A DNA stretch of 64,000 nucleotides, from contig JAPFBE010000036.1 of assembly GCA_034336665.1 (NCBI GenBank), positions 1,418,357 through 1,482,356 of the forward strand, given 5' to 3'. Position numbers and translations under genes: made by a program. Shown here piece by piece: positions 41,602-52,492 of this stretch; the first letter of the stretch is position 1; every line of letters starts with the position of its first letter. The notes under the pieces are model-generated. The model saw only the letters and a program-made list of their open reading frames with translations. It searched no databases and was not told the origin of the DNA. Source of the stretch: Luscinia megarhynchos (taxonomy: Eukaryota; Chordata; Aves; Passeriformes; Turdidae).

Positions 41602-44600
41602 AAAAGCCCTGCCTCTAGCCAGGGTGAGGCCAGGGAAAACCGAGTGTTTTAAACCGTGTGGATTCGGTAGCCTGGCACATCGAAACCACAGAAGTATAAA
41701 GCTTTAGTAAACACTAGAGCACAGTGTACTATATTTCCATCAGAATGTGTCAGAGAAAAGACCGTTTCTATTGCTGGTGTAACAAGTGGATCACAAGACT
41801 TTACCATAGTAAAAGCGGAAATAAGTCTAACCGGAAGAGAGTGGAAAAGATACCCGATTGTGACTGGCCCAGAGGCCCCGTATATTTTAAAAATAAATTT
41901 CCTTCGAAGCAGGTATTTTAAGGACCCAAAAGGCTTCAAGTGGGCATTTGAAATAGCGGCTGTAATGGCAAAAAAAATCCGGTAATTAAACACCCTGCCC
42001 GGACTATGTGAGAATCCAATTGCCGTGGGACTCCTGAGGGTCGAGGAGCAGAGGGTACCAATTGGCACTTCGATAGTACATCGTCGGCAATATAGAACAG
42101 CTCGAAATGCTGTGATCCCGATCTATAAAATGATCCGAAAGCTAAAGCGCCAAAGAGTAGTAAGCAAAACCCACTCACCCTTCAACAGTCCCATCTGGCC
42201 TGTGCGCAAGTCTAACGAAGAATGGAAATTGACAGTAAACTACCGCGCATTAAATGAAGTCACCCCACCATTAAGCGCTGCCGTGCCGGACATGCTGAAG
42301 CTCCAGTACGAGCTGGAGTCCAAGGCAGCAAGGTGGTATGCCACCATTGACATTGCCAATGCGTTTTTCTCCATTCCTTTAGCAGCAAAATGCAGGTCGC
42401 AGTTTGCTTTCTCCTGGAGAGGCGTGCAGTACACCTGAAACCGACTGCCCCAGGGGTGAAAGCACAGCCCCACCATCTGCCATAGGCTAATCCAGGCTGC
42501 ACTAAAAAAAAGTAAGGCTCCAAAACATTTGCAGTACATCGATAACATCATTGTGTGGAAAAACACAGCAGAAGAAGTGTTTAAAAAAAGAAAGGAAATT
42601 ATCCAAATTCTCCTTAAAGCAAATTTTACCATCAAGAAAAATAAAGTTAAGAAACCTGCTCGTGAGATCCAGTTCCTAGGAGTGAAGTGGCAAAATAAAA
42701 GACGTCAAATTCCTACTAATGTTATTAATAAAATCACAGCTATGTCTCCACCTACTAACAAAAAGAAGACACAAGCTTTCTTGAGTGCTATAGGCTTTTA
42801 GAGAATGCACATCCCCAAGTACAGTCAAATTGTGAGCCCTCTTTACCAAGTTACTCAGAAGAAAAATAATTTTCATTGAAGCCCAGAACAACAACAAGCC
42901 TTCATCCAGATTAAACAAGAAATCGCCCATGCAGTAGCTCTTAGCCCCGTCAGGACGGGGCCAAATGTAAAAAATGTGCTCTACTCTGCAGCTGAAAACC
43001 ACGGTCTGTCTTGGAGTCTGTGGCAAAAAGTGCCTGGTGAGACCCAAGGCCGACCCCTAAAATTCTGAAGCAGAAGTTACAAAAGGTCTAAAGGCAATTA
43101 TACCCCGACAAAAAAGAAAATCTTGGCTGCTTATGAGGGAGTCCAAGCTGCTTCAAAAGTAATTGGCACAAAAGCACAACTCTTTCTGGCACCCCGGTTG
43201 CCAGTGCTGGAGTGGATGTTCAGTGAAAAGGTTCCTTCCACCCACCATGCCACCAGTGCCACATAAAGCAAGTGAATAGCCCTCATTACGCAGCGCGCCT
43301 GAATCGAGAAATTAAATCGCCCAGGAATCTTAAAAATAATTACCAACTGGCCAGAGGGAAAAAGTTTTAGTGTGACAAATAAAGAACAAAAACCAGTGAC
43401 CCGGGCTGAAAAAGCACCACCTTACAACCAGCTACCGGCAGAGGAAATTCGCTATGCCCTGTTCACCGACGGTTCCTGTCGCATTGTAGAAACAAATCAA
43501 AAATGAAAAGCAGCTGTATGGAGCCCTACACGACAGGTTGCAGAAGCTACTAAAAAAAAAGAAAAGTCTAGTCAATTCGCTAAACTCAAAGCTGTCCAAC
43601 TGGCTTTAAATATTGCCGAAAAAGAGAAGTGGCCAAAGCTCTATCTTTACACTGATTCCTGGATGGCAACCAACACTTTGTGAGGATAGCTGCAAAAATA
43701 AATAAAAACGAACTAGCAGCGCAAAGGAAGACCAATCTGGGCTGCTAAAAAGTGAAAAAACATCGCTACTCGGTTAGACAAGCTACCCGTGAAGGTTCGC
43801 CATGTAAACGGCCATTTCCCCAAAAGTAGAGCTAATAAAAAACAGCGAAATAACCATCAAGTAGATCAAGCAGCAAAAATAAGGGAGTTGAAAATAAATT
43901 TAAATTAAAAACATAAGAAAAAGTTGTTCCTGGCTCAATGAGCCCATGATGCCTCAGGCCATCAGGGGAGGGATGCCACCTATAAGTGAGCACAAGACCA
44001 AGAAGTAAATCTTACCATAGACAGCATTACTCAAGTTATCCATGACTGTGACACCTGCGCTGCCATCAAGCAGGCCAAGCGGGTGAAGCCCCTCTGGTAT
44101 GGTAAACGTTAGTCCAAGTACAAGTACAAAAAAGCTTGGCAAATTAATTACATCGCACTGCCTCAGACCCGCCAGGGCAAACGTTATGTGCTGACCATAG
44201 TGAAAGCCACCACCGGATAGTTAGAGACCTACCCTGTATCTCACGCTACTGCCCGCAACACCATCCTGGGCCTGGAAAAACAAGTCCTTTGAAGGCATGG
44301 TACCCCTGAAAGAATCGAGTCAGACAATGAAACTCATTTTAAGAATAACCTTGTCAACACCTGGGCTAGGAAACACGGTATTGAGTGGGTGTACCACATC
44401 CCTTACCATGCACCAGCTGCAGGTAAAGTGAAAAGGTACAATAAATTGTTAAAGACCACCTTAAAAGCATTGGGTGGAAAATCCTTTAAAAATTGAAAGC
44501 AGCATTTAGCAAAAGCCACTTAGTTAGTCAACACTCAAGGTTCCACCAACCGAGCAGGTCCTGCCCAATCTGAGTGCCTTAATACAGTAAATAAAGACAA

Positions 44601-44781
44601 AGTCCCAGCGGCCCATGTCAGAAAATTGCTAAAAAAACCAGTATAAATTAATCCTGCCTCAAGTACAAGCAAACCCATTCGGGGGATTGCCTTTGCTCAA
44701 GAACCTGAATGTACTTAATAAATAATGCAAAAAGATGAAACAACCCGCTGTGTACCTCAGAAAAATCTGACTGTGGGATGA
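41602..44781 (+). pseudogene. pol: ERVL-3 pol (protease-RT-RNase H-integrase), G-to-A mutated
   Basis: In phase with gag after the TAG at 41599-41601. The protease active site Asp-Thr-Gly reads Asn-Thr-Arg (near 41709). The RT box YIDD reads Tyr-Ile-Asp-Asn at 42535-42546, and the RNase H FTDGS is intact near 43461. The integrase HHCC and core follow to a CVPQ end and a TGA at 44779-44781. Phase was the same at 41656, 42025, 42529, 43441, 44581 and 44701, so no net indel is visible over 3.2 kb. Dozens of Trp codons are stops (for example 41668-41670, 42436-42438 and 42799-42801), and acidic and Gly codons are shifted to Lys/Asn/Ser. There is no env. Confidence 0.9.
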
Positions 44782-44887
44782 AACAGAAGAAATATGTAAA
44801 TGTTAAAGGTTTAAGCAAGTCAAAGAAAGTGTTCATATTGTGTTTAATAAGTGTATATCCCAATCGTGTGTCAATGATCACAATATA

Positions 44888-44902
44888 AAATAAGGGGTGG
44901 AA
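44888..44902 (+). other. Polypurine tract of ERVL-3
   Basis: AAATAAGGGGTGGAA lies directly before the 3' LTR TG. ERVL-2 has the same GGGGTGGAA at the equivalent place on the minus strand (29752-29741). Confidence 0.75.
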
Positions 44903-45581
44903 TGTCCTGGGTTGATGTTTTGACTAACTCCTCACCCTGCCCCCCTTGGCCATGAAGCTGTCTGCTCCCGGGGGAGGGGCCGCCTGGGCTCTGCTCTGCG
45001 GAATGGCCTTGGTTTGCCACGGGCTTGGCTTGGGGGGGGAGGGCGGATGGAGCGGCCGGCGCTTGGCTCTGGCTGCTGCTGCGGGTGGCTATCGCTGCTG
45101 TGGTGGTGGCTCGTGGCCTGGTTTGTAAGTTAGCTGGGGTTTTTTGCTTAATTTTTTTTAACTTTATATTGCTTGAATTATTTGGTTTAGCTCGCTGCTG
45201 TTTAAGGCTTGCTGGCTATTCCGGCTGTTTTTTTTCTTTCTCTCTCTCCCCCTCTCCCTTCTCCCCCTCACCCCCGAGGATTCAGCACCAGCTCCGGAGG
45301 AACCCTGCGGCCTGCCTCTAGACACCGGCCAGAGAAGCGTTTCGCCCTTGTAGTGAAGATCGAAGCGTCCAAGTTTCTCTCTCTCTCGGTTAAAACTTTT
45401 TTGTCATCTGGGTCTGTGCTGGGAAGTGTTTCTCTTGTATGTGTTAATAAATAGGTTTTTTCCACTTTTCCCCCTGAGTGAAATTTTTTTTTCTTAAGTC
45501 CAGTGAGATAAAGAATTGAAGGTTTATTTCCTGGGAAGCTCTTCTGGGGGTTTTTTCCCTAAGTTTGTCCAAACTTGGACA
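44903..45581 (+). repeat. 3' LTR of ERVL-3
   Basis: 679 bp, nearly identical to 38835-39517. It is followed by TCCAT (45582-45586). G-rich runs (GGGGGGGG near 45033) are unedited, in contrast to the internal region. The last 16 bases form a hairpin-like inverted repeat, TGTCCAA-AC-TTGGACA. Confidence 0.95.
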
Positions 45582-45729
45582 TCCATGCTTCCAAAAAGAC
45601 ATTCAGTAATGCCAAAGTCAGCATTTCCAGCTAATGGACTTCCTCCTCCCTAAACAGCACAGCCCCTGAGCTCCAGCCATATGAACTTTGGAACAGTAAC
45701 CATTTATTTCCACTTCCTGGGGACATTGG
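45582..45729 (+). pseudogene. env: ERVK-4 env fragment between two insertions
   Basis: 148 bp of flank that joins 38834 on the left and 47037 on the right once ERVL-3 and the family-E LTR are removed. It is too short for a motif. Its assignment to env follows from its position between integrase end and TM end. Confidence 0.4.
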
Positions 45730-47036
45730 TGTGTTGGTTTCATGTGCTGGGGAGTGGGAGGGGCTCTCCCGTCTCTGGGGGCTTCCCCTGTGGGCTGCTG
45801 GCACCAATCAGAGAGCTGATTTGGTGATGGACAGCTCGGGAAACCAATGAAAAGTTATTTCGCTTTCACAAATCACAGTGGATGGGGTTGGCTGCCCTCT
45901 CTTTCGGCTTCCGGCCTCGGGAGGGGTGGTGGTCCCTGACTGGGGCTCCGGTCCAGCTCTGGGCTTGGCCTGGGGGCCGGCTCCGGACCACGCCTCTGCG
46001 GGGGGCCCAGCCCAGCACCCCGGCTCTGCAGGGGGGGCGACTCGGCTCGGGACCCCGGCTCTGCGGGGGGCCCGGCCCGGCACCGGCTCTGTGGGGAGCC
46101 CTTGACTTGGGGCCCCTCGGCTCCGCATGGCCCTGGCCACATGGCCCCAGCACCGGCCACATGGCTCTGGCTCCGGCACCGGCCGGCTGAGCTCGGCTCG
46201 CCTTTCCACGTGGCAGAAAAGGCCTCCAGCTGCCCATGTTTGTTTCTTCATGATCTGAATACAATTTTAACTACTTTATGCCTGGATAAGATTCTCAATC
46301 TCCTGAGCTTCCCTGAATGAGAAGAAATGAAGCATGGAAACTACAGAGATCAGCGGAATGAAGATAAAGTACCTGGTGGGAAGAGATTGAAAAGATGCAA
46401 GTAGCTGAAAACCTTTTTTGTGGGCTAAGAAGATTGCGACTTCACTAAAATTCCTTTAAACTGTGAAATATACTTGGGGAGGTTTGGATGCTTGAGTAGA
46501 AGACTTTTTGCCTCGGGGAAATTGAGCTCTCTCTGTTCTGGGACTGGAATATGAACAGAGACATTTGATAGTGAAGGAGATGAAGAGAATTTTGTTTTTC
46601 AGCTGCCTGCCTTTAAAAGTGATACCTCAAGTGTGTAACATAACCCATAGCACGGCTCTGGAAGGACTGTGAATAAATGGGAGGAGAGTCATAATCTGCA
46701 ATATTTTCCCGGGGGGATGTGGATTGTGAAGGTGAAGACACCCCCTAAGCCATAACTAAAAAAAAAGGGACTTTTCTCTCTGAAGTAAATTGAACTGATT
46801 ATTTGAGTGCATAACTGACTGAAGTGTTCTCTGTATATTGTTCGTAAGAAATGTGGAATGAAGGGGAGGAGGGAACAATCTAGGAATCTTATTCTGAATT
46901 TTTTTTTTGTGTGTTATTAATAAATTTCTTCTTGTACCTTTTTAAGTTTTGAGCCTGCCTTGTCTCTACTCCTGGATCCTGTCTCTAAAAGAAATTAAAT
47001 ATATTAAGGTTGGCAAACCCAATTCACACCGTGACA
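45730..47036 (+). repeat. Solo LTR of family E, intact length
   Basis: 1307 bp, TGTGTTGGTTTCATG... to ...CACACCGTGACA. It is flanked by ATTGG at 45725-45729 and 47037-47041, a perfect 5-bp duplication. It has a very GC-rich U3 with GGGGGGCCCGGC-type repeats (about 45900-46200) and AATAAATTTC near 46919. The long Pro/Ala-rich open readings in the U3 are composition artefacts. Confidence 0.9.
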
Positions 47037-47262
47037 ATTGGATATTATTTTTTTGTTTTCCAATGCTGCAGGTCTCTTTGTCAGTGTTATGGTTGTATTT
47101 GATTGGGTTTTATTGATTGTGATCTCTATTCCATATATCTTATCCTGTGTCCAGCAGATGACTAGTAATAGTCTTAATAAGATAATGGCCTTACAGGTAC
47201 GGACTGTTTTGGCATCAGGGTACATGAACACTTTGCACAAAAAAATCAAAGAAAGAGGTAAT
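47037..47262 (+). pseudogene. env: ERVK-4 env, end of transmembrane subunit
   Basis: Open 47038-47274 (78 codons). It contains a membrane segment of about 25 residues (VFDWVLLIVISIPYILSCV region), then a short polar tail. The layout (membrane span, Cys-Val-Gln-Gln) matches the end of ERVK-2 env. A purine tract AAAGAAAGAGG (47248-47258) and the LTR follow, so this is the 3' end of a plus-strand class II element. Confidence 0.65.
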
Positions 47263-47569
47263 TGTTGCATATAGGTAAAACTGTATAAAATAAGGGACTT
47301 GTTATCCTTGTAAAATCATGGCTCAGGCCTGCTACTTCAGCTGAATAGAAGACGACTATGGGAAAGTGACTCAGCTGAATTAGAGGTAGGAAAGTTATAT
47401 AACCATTACATACTCGCATAGTGGTGTATGCTGGCTGGTTAACTTGTTTTTGTTATGATTTAAAACTATGTAACTGATAACAGCCTAACTGCTTAAAAAG
47501 GCCTATTTTTTGCAATAAAGTGGCTCTCCTTTGCACCTGTCTGGGGACTCTGTCATTCTGCTTCATATG
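47263..47569 (+). repeat. 3' LTR of ERVK-4
   Basis: About 307 bp, starting TGTTGCATATAGG, with TTATATAACC near 47396 and AATAAAG near 47515. It is the same family as 17164-17473. It lies after env and a purine tract, so it is read as a 3' LTR. Confidence 0.7.
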
Positions 47570-47820
47570 TATGACTTCATTACCTGAAGTTGTAATTGGA
47601 AGATTAACCCCTGATATGTAAATGGACCAAACTTTTATCTAAAAAAATTGTGACCATCATCCATCTTGGGTATAGCCTCTGGGAGGCTTCTGACTCCCCA
47701 AGGTGCACCTATTGAAGGCGTTTAATAAATACCTTTTATTCTCTTAATCTTGTCTAGCCTCTGTTCTAGGGAGGCACTCCAAGGCATCAAAGGAACCTAG
47801 AAGTCCTGGTTGATAGAAAG
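47570..47820 (+). repeat. Possible LTR fragment
   Basis: Contains AATAAATACC near 47731 and ends near ...CTCCAAGGCA (about 47788), after a GGAGGCTTCTGACTCC part. It resembles the 3' half of a short LTR, but I found no second copy or target duplication. Confidence 0.3.
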
Positions 47821-48288
47821 TGGAATATGAGTCAGACATGCCCTGGTAGCTAGGAGGGCCAACTGTGTCCTGGAGGGCATCAGGCACAGCATCACCAGCT
47901 GGTCAGAGGATGTGATTGTCCTGCTCTGCTCTGCAGGGGTGCATTCTCACCTTGAGTCCTGGGGGCAGTTTTGATCACTACAATATAAGAAAGAGATTAA
48001 ACTATTAGAGTGTGTCCAAAGGATGGCAACAAGGATGGTGAAGGGCCTTGAGGAGAAGCTCTATGAGGCACAGCTTGAGGTCATTTGGCTTGTTCAGCCT
48101 GGAGAGGAGGAGACTGAGGGGGAACCTCATCAGTCTACAACTTCCTCGAGAGGGGCAGCAGAGGGGGAGGTACCAATATCTCCTCTCTGTGTGACCAGTG
48201 ACAGGACCTTGGAATCTGCCTGAAGTTGTGTCAGGGGAGGTTTAGGTTGGATATTAGGAAAAGATTTTTCACCCAGAGGGTAGTTGGG
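47821..48288 (+). mobile_element. CR1 LINE, 3' part of ORF2 (left half)
   Basis: Typical CR1 3' sequence: a GAAGTCCTGGTTGATAGAAAG-type start, GATGGTGAAGGGCCTTGAGG (near 48037), TTCAGCCTGGAGAGGAGGAGACTGAGGGG (about 48093-48121) and a TTCACCCAGAGGGTAGTTGGG end. The frame is broken. It is interrupted at 48289 by an LTR, and the match continues at 49603. Confidence 0.9.
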
Positions 48289-49602
48289 TGTCTGGGTTCG
48301 GCACAGATTTTTGGAGGAAGCATGTGAAAGTGTTTCCTCTAGAAAGCAGATTTCAGCAGCTCCTCCCCCAACCGGTTCAGGAGGAAAATCTCCTTGGAGA
48401 AAAATGGAAAAAACCTTTATTTAGCAAACAAAGTACTCACAAACATGAAACAATTAATAATATTAAACCATAAAACCTCTTGTTGCTCTGAAGAGATGGC
48501 AAATTCAGAAAGAGTCCTCCTGTGTAACAGTGGCGGGAGTTTTGCACCACTTAATTAGTGGTTTGTCTCAGTCTCTTCCACCTTCATTCAGAGCCAGGAT
48601 AAACAAATTCATGATGGAAACGGATTTTCTAGTGTTCGGGCTTGGTTGTTTATTAAATTTTATCAGAAAGTACAGAGCGCTCAACAGCACTTCTAGCTAC
48701 CTGCTAGAAGCAAGGAAAATGGAGGAAGATCCAGCTGCTACAATGTCTCTTAAAGCTAAACAGTCCAATAGAGAATTAACATCTATATTATCTATACTTT
48801 TAACCCAATAACTAAATTCCCATGACCCTTAGTGTGACACTGACTGACCAACCAGAAACTTCTACCTGAAACCCATGAAGAAGAAGGAAGAAGGAAGATG
48901 AACACCGAAAAAGACACCACCCAAAATCCTCCATCTTGTCCCATATCTATTACTATACTATAAAACCCTCAAATTTAAAACCCTTTACCATATGAAAGCG
49001 CACACTTCTAATTAACTGCACACCCGTGATTCGAACTTAATCACTCAAATTTAGAAGCCGTCTCCAAGGCCTCAGGTCAAAAGCAGTGTTCTCCAGGGGT
49101 TCAGTGCCTGACAGCACAGAAAGCTTGAAAACCCCAGGTTTCTGGAATCCAACACTCCTGTAGTTCACAGATAGTCCTTTTTGTGGGTGTGTCTTGGCTC
49201 AGCTCCCTCCCAGTCTCTCTGGAGCTCGGATCTCCCTCTCCGGGGCTTGGGTCCAGTGTCCTGGCCCCAGTGCAGTTTGGGGGGCCCCTGGACGACAGTC
49301 CTGGTGTTCCCGGACCGAACAATAGCTGAATAGTTCAAAAAACAAAACCTCTGGCCTCAGCTAATTAGAAAAACTAACTAAAAGCAAAGGAGAGCTCTCT
49401 CCTGCTGTCCATGCTGCAGACAACACAGTCCATGAGAAAGGAATTCCGGGGGAGTAAAAATGAAGCTTCTGCAGACAAACTGCACTCTTCTTCTCGCCCC
49501 CACCCTTTGCTCTCAGAACCAGTCTTAAAGGCACAGAACTCAATATCTGGCATAAGCAGATGAAGGGGATATAGTACAGCATCATAAAGCCACCCTAGGA
49601 CA
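48289..49602 (-). repeat. LTR (13779-14420 family) with a probable nested insertion
   Basis: TGTCTGGGTTCGGCAC... to ...CACCCTAGGACA. It is flanked by TTGGG (48284-48288) and TTGGC (49603-49607), a 5-bp duplication with one change, inside a CR1. The outer parts (48289-48530 and about 49130-49602) match 13779-14420. The about 600-bp middle does not and has its own minus-strand AATAAA (near 48650), so a second LTR probably sits inside (roughly 48530-49125). Confidence 0.7.
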
Positions 49603-49680
49603 TTGGCCACTGGAACGGGCTCCTTAGGGAAGTGGCTACAGCCCCAAGCCTGCCAGAGTTCAAAAAGTGGGGCTTGGATG
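49603..49680 (+). mobile_element. CR1 LINE, 3' end (right half)
   Basis: CACTGGAACGGGCTCCTTAGGGAAGTGG continues the CR1 cut at 48288. It fades out by about 49680. Confidence 0.75.
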
Positions 49681-50065
49681 CACTGCTCAACAGGCAGTTG
49701 CTCTTGCTGACCCCCACAATGTAATACATGTACTATCACTTGGTTCTCTTTTGGTCCTTAGCTGTTTACAACATCATTTTTCTTGTAGATGTCAAAAACC
49801 CTGCAGACAGGAGCAGCTTAGATCTTCCTATTTACTTTTTCTCATGTACATGAAGATGATAATACAGTGGGTTTGCTACCTTTTGGCTGCATTTGACTTT
49901 AAACACAGCAACAGTCTATGACAGTGTTCATCACTGAAGACATCAGGGCAGCTAGATAAAGATGAGAAACAAGTATGAGAGTACAGCAATCACAGTGTAT
50001 TTATTTAGGAAACAAAAATCCTGCCTTCTTTTAGATGTGACTAGACCATATACAGTGTGCTTTTA
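49681..50065. other. No recognisable feature
   Basis: Mixed sequence without LTR, LINE or gene signals that I can name. Confidence 0.4.
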
Positions 50066-50994
50066 TCAGGTTTGCATGGCAAGGTTTTTGTAGCAGAGAG
50101 GTTACAGGGGTGGCTTCTGTGAGAAGCTGCTGGAAGCTTCCCCCATGTCCAGCAGAGTCAATGCCAGCTGGCTCCAAGATGGATATGCTGCTGACCAAAG
50201 CTCACCCAATCAATGACAGTGGTAACAATTACGTGATATCATATTTAAAATGGGAAAAAAATCCTGCACAACTGCAGCTGGGAGAGGAGTGAGAATATAT
50301 GAGAGGAACAACTCTGCAGACACCCAGGTCAGTGGAGAAGGAGGGGCAGGAGTTGTTTCAGGCACCAGAGCTGAGATTCCCCTGCAGCCCGTGGTGAAGA
50401 CCATGGTGAGGCAGCTGTGCCCCTGTAGCCCAAGGAGAGCCACAGGGATACAGAGATCCACCTACAGTCTGTGGAGGTGCCCACACTGGAGAAGGTGGAT
50501 GCCCGAAGGAGGCTGTGACCCCATGGGAAGCCTGCACTGGAGCAGGACCTGGCAGAGACCTGTGGACCCATGGAGAGAGAAGCCCTCGCTGAGGCAGGTT
50601 TCTTGGTAGGACTTGTGAGCCTGTGGAAGGGACTCAAGCTGGAGCAGTTTGTGATGAACTGCCTGCAACCCCCATTCCCTGTCCCTCTGTGCCACTGGCA
50701 AGGGATGAGACAGAACTTGAGAGTAAAGTTAAGTTCGGAAAAAAGGGAGGGGTGAAAGAAACTTGTTTTAAGATTTAGGGTTTAGTTCTCATTATCCTAC
50801 TCTAATTTGATTGCTAATAAATTCAATTAATTTTCCACACGTTGAGTCTGGTTAGCTCATGACTGTGATTGCTGAGTGATCTTTTCCTGTTCTTATCTTG
50901 ACTCAGGAGCCTTTTTTTCAATATTTGTTATATTTTTTCTCCCCTGTCTAGCTGAGGAGAGGAGTGATAGAGCAGCTTTTGTGGGCATTTGGCA
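50066..50994 (+). repeat. ERVL-type LTR J
   Basis: Contains GTTTGCATGGCAAGG near 50078, GAAGCTGCTGGAAGCTTCCC near 50122 and a CATATTTAAAATGGG box near 50239. AATAAATTC lies near 50815, and GGAGTGATAGAGCAGCTTT...GGGCATTTGGCA is at the right end. From general knowledge these are landmarks of an avian ERVL LTR. The left half occurs again, inverted, at 13120-13343. Boundaries are approximate and no target duplication was found. Confidence 0.65.
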
Positions 50995-51777
50995 GATTAA
51001 AAACATGCAAACAACTGAGAATTATCTTTTCAACATTTTAATTTTTGAAATTTGCCTGGTTTAAAGCTTCTGAACTAATTGGGAAAAAAACCAAAAGCTA
51101 GAGGGGTTGGAGGAGGTATTACCAAAATGCCCTCTGCTGCTAGCAAATGAGGGAAAAAAAGTTTCAAGGATACAAATCAAAAAGTGAAAAATACATGCTG
51201 ATGCAGAAAGTTGGAACAAGTATGTCTGTTAATCCTTATCTTAGGGTGGTAGTTTTAGTGTTCTGAAAATGATGATAGGAAGACTATTTTATTATTGTTT
51301 TCTTTCAGTTTTATATCAACTGATCCAAAGGAGTTCTACCAATGTAAATGTGGAGTAATGCAGTGTTGAGCCAAGCCTGGGTACATGGAGCTGAAATAGA
51401 AAGTGTTCAGCATTGTGAGGATGTGAATTACTGTCTGGAAATTCCATAAACAGACCTGTGTGGCTGCCTCAAGCAAAGTAGTCAGAATAAATTCGGTTGA
51501 ACATACTGCTATAGCAATTAGCTTGGTAATGGCTCACCTTCCAAAGATAGCCCTACTAAAAAACTAGTAACTCAGCTATACAGCCACATAGCTGAACTGT
51601 TAAAAATAAAAAATTAGTCTAGAAAAAGACGAATAGGTGCATAATATTTGCTAGATATAGGCAACAAGAAATGCATTAGAATCTGATCTGTATTCTCTAT
51701 CATTTTTACTTTCAAAGTATGGCAGTCCACTTTTCTTACACAGATGTCCTCGATGCCCTGCCAAATGCCTCAGCTGC
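50995..51777. other. AT-rich, no recognisable feature
   Basis: About 780 bp, AT-rich, with no open frames of note and no repeat I can name. Confidence 0.4.
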
Positions 51778-52492
51778 TGTGTTGGGTTGATGTGGCCAGA
51801 AATGCGTATTCTATCACCATCTGTTGAAGCTAGGTGGGGTAGTGATTCCTTATCTCAGTGACACATATTATCTGCTAATGTGCCATCTTTAAGACTAGCT
51901 GGGGCAATCATCTTTATCTTTTCCACAACCCATCCTCCCTCCAGAAAGATATCATCTGCTGATAGCCCATTAAGTCCCACTGTATGACTGATAAAATGAC
52001 ATCATCCTATTGGGAGATGCTCCAGCCAGGGGGAGGACCCAAGTCTTTCCTACCTAGATAAAAACACTGAGATTTTGGACAGCAAGATACCTTCTTTCTA
52101 CTGGATTCCAGAGGAACACCGGACCTTTCCACATCATCCCTGGGCCTTCAGAAGAAAACTGCACTTTTCTACAGGACCACTGCTTCAGCTGAACCACATC
52201 TGCCACTGCAGGAGGACTGTAGCCACCATTTAATTGGACTGCTACCAACACCCTGACTGACAGGGTGTCAGGTTGTATTCTGACTCTGTCAGGGTTTTGA
52301 TTGTTCTTTGTAATACTGTATTTCTATTTTAATTTTCCTAGTAAAGAACTGTAATTCCTAATTCTCATATCTTTGGCTGAGAGCCCCAAAATTTCAAAAC
52401 TATAATAATTTTGAGGAAGGGAGTTTGCATTCTCCATTTCAAAGAGAAGCTTCTGCCTTTATTGGCAGACACCTGTCCTTCAAACCAGGACA
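51778..52492 (+). repeat. Solo LTR of family G/F type
   Basis: 715 bp, TGTGTTGGGTTGATG... to ...CTTCAAACCAGGACA. It is flanked by GCTGC at 51773-51777 and 52493-52497, a perfect 5-bp duplication. A GATAAAAACA box lies near 52058. The 5' two thirds match 56483-57048, while the 3' end matches the end of family F (37656-38347), so the families share R/U5. Confidence 0.9.

Noticed and set aside
45808..46251. Open readings of up to 147 codons on both strands, Pro/Ala/Gly-rich
   Set aside because: They lie in the GC-rich U3 of the family-E LTR, where stops are rare. All frames look alike, and no motif or start context supports a gene.
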